NCBI GenBank assembly: GCA_036803025.1
Contig: DAIRVC010000074.1
Span: 1 to 12,194 of the forward strand
Direction of reading: 5' to 3'
Length of the DNA: 12,194 nucleotides
Source: DAIRVC01 sp036803025
Lineage (GTDB): Bacteria; Chloroflexota; Anaerolineae; Anaerolineales; E44-bin32
The notes under the pieces were generated by a model. That model was not told the origin of the DNA. It searched no databases and worked only from the letters and a program-made list of their open reading frames with translations. This document shows, one piece after another, positions 1 to 8,583 of the stretch (its first letter is position 1; each line of letters begins with the position of its first letter). The position numbers and the translations under genes were made by a program.

Positions 1-231
1 CCGCTGGCGGCGATGAGCAAGGGGGCGGGGTACGTCGAGCGTCAGGTCGGCGGCAAGGGGCGCGTCTACGTCGGGGACTTCCAGGGGGTACAGGTGTTCG
101 ACGCGACCGGGCGCTACTTGCGGCTGGTCGAGGTGAACGGCTATCCCCATGGGCTGACGATCGACCCGCAAGGGGACCTGTGGGTGGCGGCTGGCACGCA
201 GGTGTACGAGTTCGACGTGCCGGAGGTATGA
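1..231 (+). CDS. C-terminal end of an NHL-type beta-propeller protein (5' partial)
   Basis: The frame is open from the first base of the window, so this is the 3' end of a longer gene; the ATG at 13 is probably internal. The 76 visible codons contain one clear NHL-like blade, with GRVYVGDFQGVQVFDATGRY followed by PHGLTIDPQGDLWVA and then VYEFDV before the TGA stop. This alternation of 'hydrophobic-D-x-x-G-x-[LI/V]-W/Y-V-A' with 'V-x-x-F-x-x-x-G' is typical of NHL/SMP-30-like six-bladed propellers, which are usually exported or periplasmic binding or lyase-like modules. The substrate or partner cannot be told from this fragment. It converges on the ABC permease gene at 283, and its stop codon is the first triplet of a GC-rich repeat (229-282). 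Confidence 0.75.
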   Translation, partial: PLAAMSKGAGYVERQVGGKGRVYVGDFQGVQVFDATGRYLRLVEVNGYPHGLTIDPQGDLWVAAGTQVYEFDVPEV

Positions 232-282
232 GGCGCCACCCCCGCCCTTACCCTTCCCCTAAGAGGGGAGGGGGCGGCTGAC
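229..282. repeat. GC-rich palindromic repeat, copy A; probable bidirectional terminator
   Basis: It starts at the stop codon of the propeller gene and fills the gap between two convergent genes. The core is a hairpin: CCCTTCCCCT (251-260), loop AAG, AGGGGAGGGG (264-273), 10 bp with one T-G pair. There is no T-run, so a classical rho-independent terminator is not proven. The first 19 bases (229-247) match 18 of 19 bases of a second copy found downstream of clpB (2992 to 2974 on the minus strand), which marks it as a dispersed repeat rather than chance GC-rich sequence. Confidence 0.55.
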
Positions 283-1026
283 TCACTCCCAGCGGAAGAA
301 CCGTGCCGCCAGCGCGCCGCAGACCAGCAGGATGCCGGCCAGGATGAGCACCTCGAGACCGTGCTCACGCCAGGGCTCCCCGAACCAAGCCCCCCGCAGC
401 AGCCTGACCACATAGGTCAACGGCAAGTAGGTCGAGATGCGGCGGATCGACTCAGGCAGGATCTCGATCGGCATGCCCGCGCCCGACAGGAACATCATCG
501 GATAGAAGATGACCATGCCGATGATCTGGGCCAGGCGTGCCGTGCTGGCCAGGCTGGCGATCAAGTAGCCGACCGATGACATAGCCAACCCGCCGAGCAG
601 TACCGCGCAGAGCACTGCCGGCAGGCTCCCCTCAAAGCGCACTCGGAACAGGAGCCATCCGAGCAGCACCACGACGGCCATGCCGAGGAGCGTCATGATC
701 AGGTTGGTCACGACATCCGCGGCAATGTAGGTCAGCGGACGCATGGGCGTGGAGCGGAAGCGACGCAGGATACCCTGTTCTCGGTATCCGGCGGTCGTGA
801 TCGGGACCGAGAGCAGTCCTACCGTGCCCAGGATCAGTGCGGTGTAGGCGGGCATGGAGATGTCCATCGTGCCGCGTCCACCGAACATGGGCACGGGCTC
901 GTTGCCATAGATGGCGCCGAACAACAGGACCAGCATGGCCGGGAAGGCCAGCGTGAAGAAGGCGCCGATGGGTTCGCGCAGGTAGAGCCTGAGGGTCGTC
1001 AGGGTGAGTGCTTTCCAGCCGCGCAT
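283..1026 (-). CDS. ABC-2 type transporter permease
   Basis: A 247-residue integral membrane protein, the usual size for an ABC-2 exporter permease. It has about six hydrophobic segments: residues ~22-42, ~62-80, ~105-130, ~137-160, ~165-185 and ~222-243. Family hallmarks are visible: an N-terminal amphipathic stretch with LRLYLREP, the cytoplasmic loop REQGILRRFRSTPM after the second helix, the FYPMMFLSGAGMPIEILPE segment, and LPLTYVVRLLRGAWFG near the C-terminus. It would form the membrane channel with the ATPase encoded just upstream, exporting an unknown substrate (drug, lipid or peptide are typical for the family). The start ATG lies 4 bp after the ATPase stop, and its Shine-Dalgarno (GGGAG) is inside the last ATPase codons, which indicates translational coupling. 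It is the last gene of the minus-strand operon. Confidence 0.92.
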   Translation of the reverse strand: MRGWKALTLTTLRLYLREPIGAFFTLAFPAMLVLLFGAIYGNEPVPMFGGRGTMDISMPAYTALILGTVGLLSVPITTAGYREQGILRRFRSTPMRPLTYIAADVVTNLIMTLLGMAVVVLLGWLLFRVRFEGSLPAVLCAVLLGGLAMSSVGYLIASLASTARLAQIIGMVIFYPMMFLSGAGMPIEILPESIRRISTYLPLTYVVRLLRGAWFGEPWREHGLEVLILAGILLVCGALAARFFRWE

Positions 1027-1030
1027 CGGA

Positions 1031-1945
1031 TCACTCCCGCATCTGGCGCCCGGTCAGCGCCAGGAAGACGTCTTCAAGGTTCGGCTGCTCGGTGCGCAGG
1101 TCGAGGAAGGGCACCTCTGCTTCCTCCAGCGCGCCGACCACCGTGCTGGTGAAGCGCCGCCCGCGGCCGGAGACGAGCACGCGCTCCCCGTTCACTTCGA
1201 CGCGCTCAACGCCGGCCACACCGGCCAGGTCGGGTACGGAGCGACCGTCGGGCACAGTGAACGTCAGGCGGTTCTCGACGCCCAACGAGCGGATCAGACC
1301 CTCCGGGGTGTCGAGCGCGACGATCTGACCATGGTCGAGGATGGCCACGCGATCGCATAAGCGCTCGGCCTCCTCCATATAGTGTGTGGTCAGGAACACG
1401 GTCGCGCCCTGGCTGCGGATCTCCCGCACCAGGTCCCACATGGCCCGGCGCGCCTGGGGGTCGAGGCCGGTGGTCAGCTCGTCGAAGAAGACGATCTCCG
1501 GCCGGTTGACGAGCGCCAGGGCGATGAACAGCCGCTGCCGCTGGCCGCCGGACAGCTTGGCCACGGCCGCGCCGCTCTTCTCGGACAGGCCGAGCCGCTC
1601 GAGGAGTTCGGCCGGCGGGAGAGCCTGATGGTAGAACGCACCGAACAGTGCAAGCGCCTCGCCGGCCTTCAGGCGCGCCGGCAGGCTCGATTCCTGAAGC
1701 TGAATGCCGATCCGTTCGGCGACTGCTTCCCGTTGCGCGATTGGGTCCAGGCCGAGGATGCGCACGCGGCCGGAGTCGCCCCGGCGCAGCCCTTCCAGGC
1801 ACTCGATCGTGGTGGTCTTCCCGGCGCCGTTCGGGCCGACCATGCCGAAGATCTCGCCGGGCTGCACGTCGAAGCTGACGCCGTCGACGGCTCGCGTGGT
1901 CCCATAGGTCTTGATCAGATCGGCAACTTCGATAACGGCGGTCAC
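1031..1945 (-). CDS. ABC exporter ATP-binding protein (DrrA/NatA-like)
   Basis: A 304-residue ATPase that powers the ABC-2 permease encoded next. Motifs in order: Walker A GPNGAGKT (37-44), Q-loop IQLQE (81-85), signature LSGGQRQR (131-138), Walker B IVFFDE (151-156), D-loop TGLDP (159-163) and H-loop His188. The Walker B/D-loop reads DELTTGLD rather than the commoner DEPTTGLD, a variant I believe also occurs in this family. The C-terminal ~80 residues end in QPNLEDVFLALTGR, the usual tail of drug/multidrug exporter ATPases. I chose the GTG at 1945 because an AAGGAG ribosome site sits 8 nt upstream and MTAVIEVADLIKTYG is the normal N-terminus; the longer frame up to 2005 would overlap the regulator gene. 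Substrate unknown. Confidence 0.93.
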   Translation of the reverse strand: MTAVIEVADLIKTYGTTRAVDGVSFDVQPGEIFGMVGPNGAGKTTTIECLEGLRRGDSGRVRILGLDPIAQREAVAERIGIQLQESSLPARLKAGEALALFGAFYHQALPPAELLERLGLSEKSGAAVAKLSGGQRQRLFIALALVNRPEIVFFDELTTGLDPQARRAMWDLVREIRSQGATVFLTTHYMEEAERLCDRVAILDHGQIVALDTPEGLIRSLGVENRLTFTVPDGRSVPDLAGVAGVERVEVNGERVLVSGRGRRFTSTVVGALEEAEVPFLDLRTEQPNLEDVFLALTGRQMRE

Positions 1946-1964
1946 AGTGGATGCTCCTTCTGTC

Positions 1965-2261
1965 TCAGGACGGGCGGGCCAGGATGTCCTGCAGCGCCTG
2001 CACATGTTCCCGGAATGCCTGGCGTCCGCGGGGTGTCAAGGCGATGTACGTGCGCGGCTTGCGCTCGACGAACGTCTTCTCCAGGCGCACGTACCTGGCC
2101 TCTTCGAGCTTGCGCAGGTGTGCGCCCAGGTTGCCGTCGGTCAGGTTGAGCAGGTTGCGCAGAAAGGTGAATTCGACCGATTCGTCTGGCTTGAGCGCCT
2201 CCAGGGCGGCCATCAGACGCAGCCGTGCGGGTTGATGGATGATCGCATCCAGCTCGGCCAT
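1965..2261 (-). CDS. Winged-helix transcriptional regulator (HTH_34-like)
   Basis: A 98-residue single-domain winged-helix protein. It opens with DAIIHQPARLRLMAAL, as in ArsR/MarR-like small regulators (helix 1). The helix-turn-helix is FLRNLLNLTDGNLGAHLRKL (about residues 33-52), followed by a basic wing with VERKPRTYIALTPRGRQAF. This pattern matches the small 'winged helix DNA-binding domain' family often annotated HTH_34 (PF13601). No metal-binding cysteines are seen, so metal sensing is unlikely. It lies inside the operon, 3 bp after the membrane-protein gene and 19 bp before the ATPase gene; its ribosome site overlaps the upstream stop codon. The likely targets are the twin CAGAGTACTCT sites upstream of the operon, so I infer autoregulation. 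The effector, perhaps relayed through the partner membrane protein, is unknown. Confidence 0.85.
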   Translation of the reverse strand: MAELDAIIHQPARLRLMAALEALKPDESVEFTFLRNLLNLTDGNLGAHLRKLEEARYVRLEKTFVERKPRTYIALTPRGRQAFREHVQALQDILARPS

Positions 2262-2264
2262 AGC

Positions 2265-2828
2265 TCACTTCCAGGCACGCAGCATGTAAGCGCCCACGGC
2301 GATCATGCCGCCTCCGCCCAACAGGGACAGGGCGTAGGGGAGCAGGCCGGGGGCGGCCACCCAGACAATGGCCGCCAACGCGCTGATGCCCAGCCCGGTC
2401 AACAGCAAGGGGGTGGAAATCCAGAGTCCGGCAATGGCGTAGGCGAAGCCGATGAAGAGGGTGACGAACAGGCTGAAGCGGTCGGGCGGGGGGCTGGCGG
2501 CCCAATACAGCACGACGCCGTAGACCATGAGCAAGCCCCACAGGGCGGCCGCGCGCAGCCCGGTCCGTTTGCCTTCGGGCGAGCGGACCCGTCGGTTCAT
2601 ACGGATCCCGACGATCACGGAGCTGGCGAGGCCGAGGACGTCGAGGGCCAGCCAGAGGTAGCCTGCGACTGGCGGCGCTAGGAGTTCGTTGCCCAGGAAG
2701 CCGACCAGCCAGACGATGCCCCAGATGATAAAGAAGTAGCCTGAGCCGCTGTGGGCGATTGCCCGGCGGGTCTGGGCCATCGCCTCGTCAATGATCTTCA
2801 GCGACTCGAGCGCCTCGGTCCGCTCCAT
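2265..2828 (-). CDS. Six-helix integral membrane protein, first gene of the ABC operon
   Basis: A 187-residue protein with a short cytoplasmic-looking helical N-terminus (about residues 1-28, with LESLKIIDEAMAQTRRAI) and about six membrane segments at roughly 30-50, 55-76, 93-111, 118-137, 139-158 and 164-184. A basic loop MNRRVRSPEGKR follows the second helix. I do not recognise a named family. Membrane proteins of this size are often paired with small winged-helix regulators of the HTH_34 type, so a role as sensor or anti-regulator is plausible but not shown. The ATG at 2828 is supported by GGAGG at 2834-2838, 5 nt upstream. It is co-transcribed with the regulator (3-bp gap), ATPase and permease. 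Confidence 0.8.
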   Translation of the reverse strand: MERTEALESLKIIDEAMAQTRRAIAHSGSGYFFIIWGIVWLVGFLGNELLAPPVAGYLWLALDVLGLASSVIVGIRMNRRVRSPEGKRTGLRAAALWGLLMVYGVVLYWAASPPPDRFSLFVTLFIGFAYAIAGLWISTPLLLTGLGISALAAIVWVAAPGLLPYALSLLGGGGMIAVGAYMLRAWK

Positions 2829-2837
2829 GGTTGCCTC

Positions 2838-2866
2838 CAGAGTACTCTATAAGGCAGAGTACTCTG
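2838..2866 (-). promoter_or_regulatory. Twin operator sites for the ABC operon regulator
   Basis: Two copies of CAGAGTACTCT lie at 2838-2848 and 2855-2865, 17 bp apart start to start. Each contains the perfect palindrome AGAGTACTCT, and the second extends to the 12-bp palindrome CAGAGTACTCTG (2855-2866). The upstream copy overlaps the predicted -10 and the downstream copy abuts the GGAGG ribosome site of the first gene. This is the layout of a repressor operator. Binding by the regulator encoded at 1965-2261 is inferred from proximity. Confidence 0.7.
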
Positions 2867-2884
2867 AAACCCAGGGGTTGTCAA
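2856..2884 (-). promoter_or_regulatory. Promoter of the membrane protein/regulator/ABC operon
   Basis: Reading the minus strand, a perfect -35 TTGACA (2884-2879) is followed by a 17-bp spacer and TACTCT (2861-2856) at the -10 position. The -10 is poor against TATAAT because it falls within the operator palindrome. A better-looking TATAGA at 2851-2846 is 27 bp from the -35, too far. Transcription would start near 2849, giving a leader of about 20 nt. Confidence 0.6.
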
Positions 2885-2927
2885 GAGGGAATCTGGCTAC
2901 GTGAGGGAGATTGGTGGCAGCGGAACA

Positions 2928-2992
2928 GCCACCCCCACCCGGATGCCCCTCGCCTTAGCTGGGGGAGGGGAAGGGGCGGGGGCGGCGCCTCA
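2928..2992. repeat. GC-rich palindromic repeat, copy B; probable clpB terminator
   Basis: It lies 8 nt downstream of the clpB stop codon. Positions 2928-2986 fold as a 59-nt imperfect hairpin: an outer arm GCCACCCCCACCC (2928-2940) pairs with 2974-2986 with two A-C mismatches, and the inner CCCCT (2946-2950) pairs with AGGGG (2966-2970). The end next to clpB matches the first 19 bases of copy A at 229-247 with one mismatch. There is no clear T-run. The stretch 2885-2927 between this repeat and the ABC operon promoter shows nothing I recognise. Confidence 0.5.
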
Positions 2993-3000
2993 CACGAGGA

Positions 3001-5604
<2,604 letters not shown>

Positions 5605-5818
5605 GGCCACTGCTCCTAGCCGATCCATCCCGGGCGTCCCGCCCGATCTCCTTCAGTCTAGCGGACGCCGATATGAGGCCCGTCGATGCCGCGTTAGAGG
5701 AAGGTCGACGGGACGATTAACGGAGTCTCTATATCCTGTTTATATCCCTCTGATGGGCCGCCGGTAAGCTTACGAGCATATCCGGTACATAACCGTGTGA
5801 CGAAGAGGAGTATTGACG
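5605..5818. promoter_or_regulatory. Divergent clpB/hsp20 control region
   Basis: This 214-bp gap must hold the promoters of both heat-shock genes. I see no CIRCE (HrcA) and no HAIR (HspR) inverted repeat. Present instead are an AT-richer patch (about 5713-5795) with TATATCC repeated at 5730-5736 and 5741-5747 (11-bp period) and a related CATATCC at 5777-5783; the palindrome GTAAGCTTAC (5764-5773); an 8-bp perfect inverted repeat CCCGTCGA (5679-5686)/TCGACGGG (5705-5712); and a small hairpin CGGGC/GCCCG (5631-5635/5641-5645) in the likely clpB leader. TATAGA on the minus strand (5733-5728) is a possible clpB -10, but no good -35 accompanies it. Confidence 0.5.
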
Positions 5819-6217
5819 ATGGCGACCCTGTACATGACCCCCACCTTCCGCCGAGCAATCCGCTGGTATCAGCCGACCGGCTTCAATGGCGGCTCGCGCC
5901 TGCCGGTTGACGTTCACGCCGATGACCAGGCCTACACCATCACTGCCGCAGTCCCCGGCCTGAAGGCCGAAGACCTGCACGTCGAGATTCTCGATGACGT
6001 GGTCACCCTGCGCGGTGAGATCGGCGCCGAGGAAGAGACTGAGCGCGAGTACCTGCTGCGCGAGCTCAACCTGGGCGAGTTCAACCGCAGCCTGCGGCTG
6101 CCCGATCCGCTGGACGCCGGCAAGGCCGAGGCGACCGTCAAGGACGGCATGCTGACTCTGCGTATCCCGAAATCCGAGGAAGCCCGGCCGAAGGTCATCC
6201 CGGTCAAGACGCACTGA
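5819..6217 (+). CDS. Small heat shock protein Hsp20 (alpha-crystallin family)
   Basis: A 132-residue ATP-independent holdase that forms oligomers and keeps unfolding cytoplasmic proteins soluble for refolding by DnaK/ClpB. The alpha-crystallin domain spans about residues 28-119: it starts LPVDVHADDQAYTITAAVPG, has the loop with REYLLRELNLGEFNRSLRLP, and carries the signature AEATVKDGMLTLRIPK (A-x-x-x-x-x-G-x-L). The C-terminal tail has the I-x-V anchor motif (Ile127-Pro-Val129) used for oligomer assembly. The N-terminal arm is short (27 residues). The ATG at 5819 is preferred over a TTG at 5813 because GAGGAG (5805-5810) is 8 nt from the ATG but only 2 nt from the TTG. The gene is divergent from clpB, its functional partner, which suggests shared heat induction. 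Confidence 0.95.
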   Translation: MATLYMTPTFRRAIRWYQPTGFNGGSRLPVDVHADDQAYTITAAVPGLKAEDLHVEILDDVVTLRGEIGAEEETEREYLLRELNLGEFNRSLRLPDPLDAGKAEATVKDGMLTLRIPKSEEARPKVIPVKTH

Positions 6218-6239
6218 AATTCGGACCATGGTTCTAGAG

Positions 6240-6245
6240 TACAAT
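6240..6245 (+). promoter_or_regulatory. Possible -10 box of the rhomboid operon
   Basis: TACAAT matches TATAAT at five of six positions and lies 40 nt before the rhomboid start. No good -35 is seen 16-18 bp upstream; CTGAAA at 6214-6219 would need a 20-bp spacer. It overlaps the hairpin at 6241-6268, and if transcription starts here (near 6252) that hairpin cannot form in the new message. Confidence 0.35.
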
Positions 6246-6268
6246 GGGCGGCGAGAGCCGCCCGTTGT
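6241..6268 (+). terminator. 12-bp GNRA-capped hairpin after hsp20
   Basis: ACAATGGGCGGC (6241-6252) pairs with GCCGCCCGTTGT (6257-6268) over 12 bp, with one U-G pair, closed by the tetraloop GAGA (a GNRA loop). It lies 23 nt after the hsp20 stop and 16 nt before the rhomboid start. It lacks a following T-run (GTCCATTAAG), so it may be a weak terminator, an mRNA 3' stabiliser for hsp20, or a leader structure. Confidence 0.5.
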
Positions 6269-6284
6269 CCATTAAGAGAGACCC

Positions 6285-6980
6285 ATGTTCCCGCTGCGTG
6301 ACACCTTACGCTCGCGCAGATTCCCACTCGTCAACTGGCTCCTGATCGGAGCCAACGTCGCCGTGTTCTTGTACGAGGTCTCCTTGGGAGCCGAGGGGCT
6401 CGACCGTTTCTTCGGCGAGTACGCCCTCATCCCGGCGCAGCTCTCCTTGGCCGCGCCTGTGAGCCTGCTCTCGCTGGTGACCTCGATGTTCCTGCACGGC
6501 GGCTGGTTCCATGTCATCAGCAATCTGTGGACCCTGGTGATCTTCGGCGACAACGTGGAAGACCGGATGGGATCATTCCGCTACCTGGTCTTCTACCTGG
6601 CGGCCGGCGTCTTCGCCGGGCTGGTACAGGTCGTCTTCGCGCCGGGGTCGAGCATCCCGACCGTCGGGGCGAGCGGCGCGATCGCGGGCGTGCTGGGGGC
6701 CTACTTGCTGCTCTTCCCGCACGGCCGGGTCCTGACCTTCATCCCGCTGTTCATCCTGCCCTGGCTGGTGGAGATCCCGGCCTTCGTCTACCTGGGCCTG
6801 TGGTTCCTCTCGCAGCTGTTCTCGGGGCTGTTGGCTATTGGGGTGGCCGCCTCGGTCGGCGGCGTCGCCTGGTGGGCGCATATCGGCGGATTCGCCTTCG
6901 GACTGCTCCTGGTGCGCGTCTTCGCCCGCCCGCAGCCTCGCATACACTACACGGACACGGGGGCGCCGCCGGTCTGGTAG
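6285..6980 (+). CDS. Rhomboid family intramembrane serine protease
   Basis: A 231-residue six-helix membrane protease that cleaves single-pass membrane proteins within or next to their membrane helix. The fold is recognisable: a short N-terminus with FPLVNWLLIGANVAVFLYEV (helix 1), the L1 loop and helix 2 with FLHGGWFHVISNLWTLVIFG (His71, His76, Asn80, the oxyanion-site pattern), the nucleophile Ser130 in GASG (128-131) on helix 4, and the base His199 in WWAHIGGFAFG on helix 6. All catalytic residues are intact, so it should be active. The loop between helices 4 and 5 has two prolines and ends in LPWLVEIPAFVYLGLWFLSQL, typical of bacterial rhomboids of the YdcA/GluP-like short type. AGAGAG lies 7 nt before the ATG. 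It is followed after 34 bp by three single-pass membrane protein genes, which are candidate substrates. Confidence 0.94.
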   Translation: MFPLRDTLRSRRFPLVNWLLIGANVAVFLYEVSLGAEGLDRFFGEYALIPAQLSLAAPVSLLSLVTSMFLHGGWFHVISNLWTLVIFGDNVEDRMGSFRYLVFYLAAGVFAGLVQVVFAPGSSIPTVGASGAIAGVLGAYLLLFPHGRVLTFIPLFILPWLVEIPAFVYLGLWFLSQLFSGLLAIGVAASVGGVAWWAHIGGFAFGLLLVRVFARPQPRIHYTDTGAPPVW

Positions 6981-7014
6981 GCCGGCCGGGTCCGATCGCG
7001 GAAGGGAGCTTCTC

Positions 7015-7779
7015 GTGGAAGGGGAAATCACCAAGGTGGATCCCAACACTGCCGATCTCGACGTGCTGCGGCAGCTTCCGGGCGTCGGGCCGGCCTTGGG
7101 GCAGCGCATCATCGATGCCCGCCCGTTTCGCAGCCTGGAGGATCTGGGCCGAGTCCCGGGGCTGGGCCAGGCCGCGCTGGCGCGACTCGAGCCGCACCTC
7201 TCGCTCACGCCGCCAGACGAGGCGCCGGTGATCCCCGAGGCCCCGGAGCGGACGACGGAGATCCCGGCGGCGACCTCCCCGGTGGGGCCGACCGCGCCGC
7301 CCAAGCCCGCACAACCTCAGGTCACCCGCAGCCAGGCACTTCGCATGGCCGTCGTCTTTTCCCTGGCGAGCGTATTCCTCTCGGTCTTGCTGTCCCTGGT
7401 GATCCTGGCCGGCATCAACGGCAGCCTGGATGCGAGCCGCAACCGCACCGTCCGACAGATGCGGGCGCAGCTTGAGCAGGTTTCGACGACTGTCGAGGCG
7501 CTCGGCGCCAACCTTGAATCGATCGATGGCCGGCTTCAGGCGCTGGAGGGGCTGACTGGGCGGATGACTGCCGTCGAGGGGCAGACGAGCGAAATGCGCC
7601 TCGAGATCGATGAGGCCCTCAACCAGGTCGGCGCCATGCAGACAACGCTGACCGACCTTCATGCAGGCATCCGGGACCTGCAGGGACGCGCCGATCGGTT
7701 CGACGGTTTCCTCGATGGGCTGCAGGCCCTACTCGGCGTGCAGGCCGAGGCGGCGCCCGAGTCTGGCCCGGTCCCCTGA
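7015..7779 (+). CDS. ComEA-like helix-hairpin-helix protein with one membrane helix and a coiled coil
   Basis: 254 residues. A ComEA-type helix-hairpin-helix module fills residues 8-61: NTADLDVLRQLPGVGPALGQ followed by RVPGLGQAALARLEPHL gives two hairpins (LPGVGPA and VPGLGQA), the form that binds the DNA backbone without sequence preference. Then come a Pro-rich linker (65-105), one membrane helix (about 111-133) and a coiled coil (about 138-245) with heptad-like TVEALGANLESIDGRLQALE. In classical ComEA the membrane anchor precedes the HhH; here the order is reversed, so with no signal peptide the HhH may face the cytoplasm. The charge balance around the helix is ambiguous (Arg on both sides). 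The start is GTG 7015, with GAAGGGAG ending 6 nt upstream; the open frame reaches back into the rhomboid gene but without support. The next gene begins 11 bp later, indicating an operon. Confidence 0.85.
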   Translation: MEGEITKVDPNTADLDVLRQLPGVGPALGQRIIDARPFRSLEDLGRVPGLGQAALARLEPHLSLTPPDEAPVIPEAPERTTEIPAATSPVGPTAPPKPAQPQVTRSQALRMAVVFSLASVFLSVLLSLVILAGINGSLDASRNRTVRQMRAQLEQVSTTVEALGANLESIDGRLQALEGLTGRMTAVEGQTSEMRLEIDEALNQVGAMQTTLTDLHAGIRDLQGRADRFDGFLDGLQALLGVQAEAAPESGPVP

Positions 7780-7790
7780 GGGAGGCTTGT

Positions 7791-8558
7791 ATGACGAACG
7801 ACAGTCCACCTCCTCCGGAAGTCCAGGCTGAGCGGCCGCCGACGCTGGCTGCCAGGATCTGGCGCATTGCCCTGCGTGTACTCCTGGCCGTCCTGATCGG
7901 GGTCGGCCTGGGGATCGCCGCGTACTACGGCGTCCCGGCCTTGTACCGCCAGTATATCGAGCCGGTGCGGGTCAACACGGAGCGTATCGCCGAATTGGAG
8001 CAGGCGGTCGTGCAGTCACAGAGCGGGGCGCGCCAGCAAGCGGACGCGACCGCGGCCCGCCTGACGGAGATCGAGGCCACACTGGCGGCGCAGACGGAAG
8101 CTGTGGCGGAACTGCGGGCGGATGTGGATGCGCTGGAGACGGGCCTCGCCCAACACGACCGCCGTCTGGATGCCGTCGAGGCGCTCTCCGACCGAGTCGA
8201 TGGGCTGCAGGCCGACCTGGAGACTACTGCCGGCCAATTGGAATCGCTGCAGGGCGCCGACGCGCCGGTGCAGCGGCTCGGGCGGCAGCTGCAAATGATT
8301 CGGGCGATGGAGCTGCTGATCCGCGCGCGGATGTGGCTGAGCCAATCCAACCAGGGCCTGGCCGAGGCTGACATGCAGACGGCGCAGGGAATCCTGAGTG
8401 CCCTGGCGGCCACCTCGCCGGCCGACGAGGCGGTAACCCTGGCAGCGATCGATACGCGGCTCGACCAGGCGCTCGCCAATCTCAGCCGCGCGCCGGTCGT
8501 TGCCGCCGATGACTTGGAGATCGCCTGGGAGTTGCTGCTGGCGGCGACCGGGCCCTAG
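7791..8558 (+). CDS. Single-pass membrane coiled-coil protein (unknown function)
   Basis: 255 residues that I do not assign to a named family. Layout: Pro-rich N-terminal tail (1-20), membrane helix (about 26-48, IALRVLLAVLIGVGLGIAA), a long coiled coil (about 63-157) with repeated A-x-L/V-E heptads such as LEQAVVQSQSG and ELRADVDALETGL, and a C-terminal helical domain (165-252). The C-terminal domain resembles the loosely conserved helical region of HemX/Mic60-like membrane proteins (MELLIRARMWLSQSN then repeats of short helices), but this is only a similarity of style. The same domain recurs in the next gene. GGGAGG lies 7 nt before the ATG. It is in the middle of the rhomboid operon, 11 bp after the HhH gene and 25 bp before the next. 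Confidence 0.8.
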   Translation: MTNDSPPPPEVQAERPPTLAARIWRIALRVLLAVLIGVGLGIAAYYGVPALYRQYIEPVRVNTERIAELEQAVVQSQSGARQQADATAARLTEIEATLAAQTEAVAELRADVDALETGLAQHDRRLDAVEALSDRVDGLQADLETTAGQLESLQGADAPVQRLGRQLQMIRAMELLIRARMWLSQSNQGLAEADMQTAQGILSALAATSPADEAVTLAAIDTRLDQALANLSRAPVVAADDLEIAWELLLAATGP

Positions 8559-8583
8559 CCGAAGACAAGCGCAGGAGGATGCG

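Noticed and set aside
1946..2005. N-terminal extension of the ABC ATPase to an ATG at 2005
   Set aside because: It would overlap the regulator's end, lacks similarity to ABC proteins, and the GTG at 1945 has a good ribosome site.
1382..2681. Plus-strand frames of about 255 codons over the ABC ATPase, regulator and membrane protein
   Set aside because: They are antisense shadows of a well-supported minus-strand operon; the translations are rich in Arg, Gly and Ala without motifs.
5605..5628. Upstream ATG for clpB at 5628
   Set aside because: The eight extra residues are not part of the ClpB N-domain, and AGGAG is correctly spaced for the ATG at 5604.
5605..5818. CIRCE (TTAGCACTC/GAGTGCTAA) or HAIR (CTTGAGT/ACTCAAG) heat-shock operators
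   Set aside because: I read the region on both strands and found neither, not even with several mismatches.
6573..7662. Two minus-strand frames of 243 and 275 codons over the rhomboid and HhH genes
   Set aside because: They lie antisense to genes with clear motifs, overlap each other, and have no ribosome site or recognisable domain.
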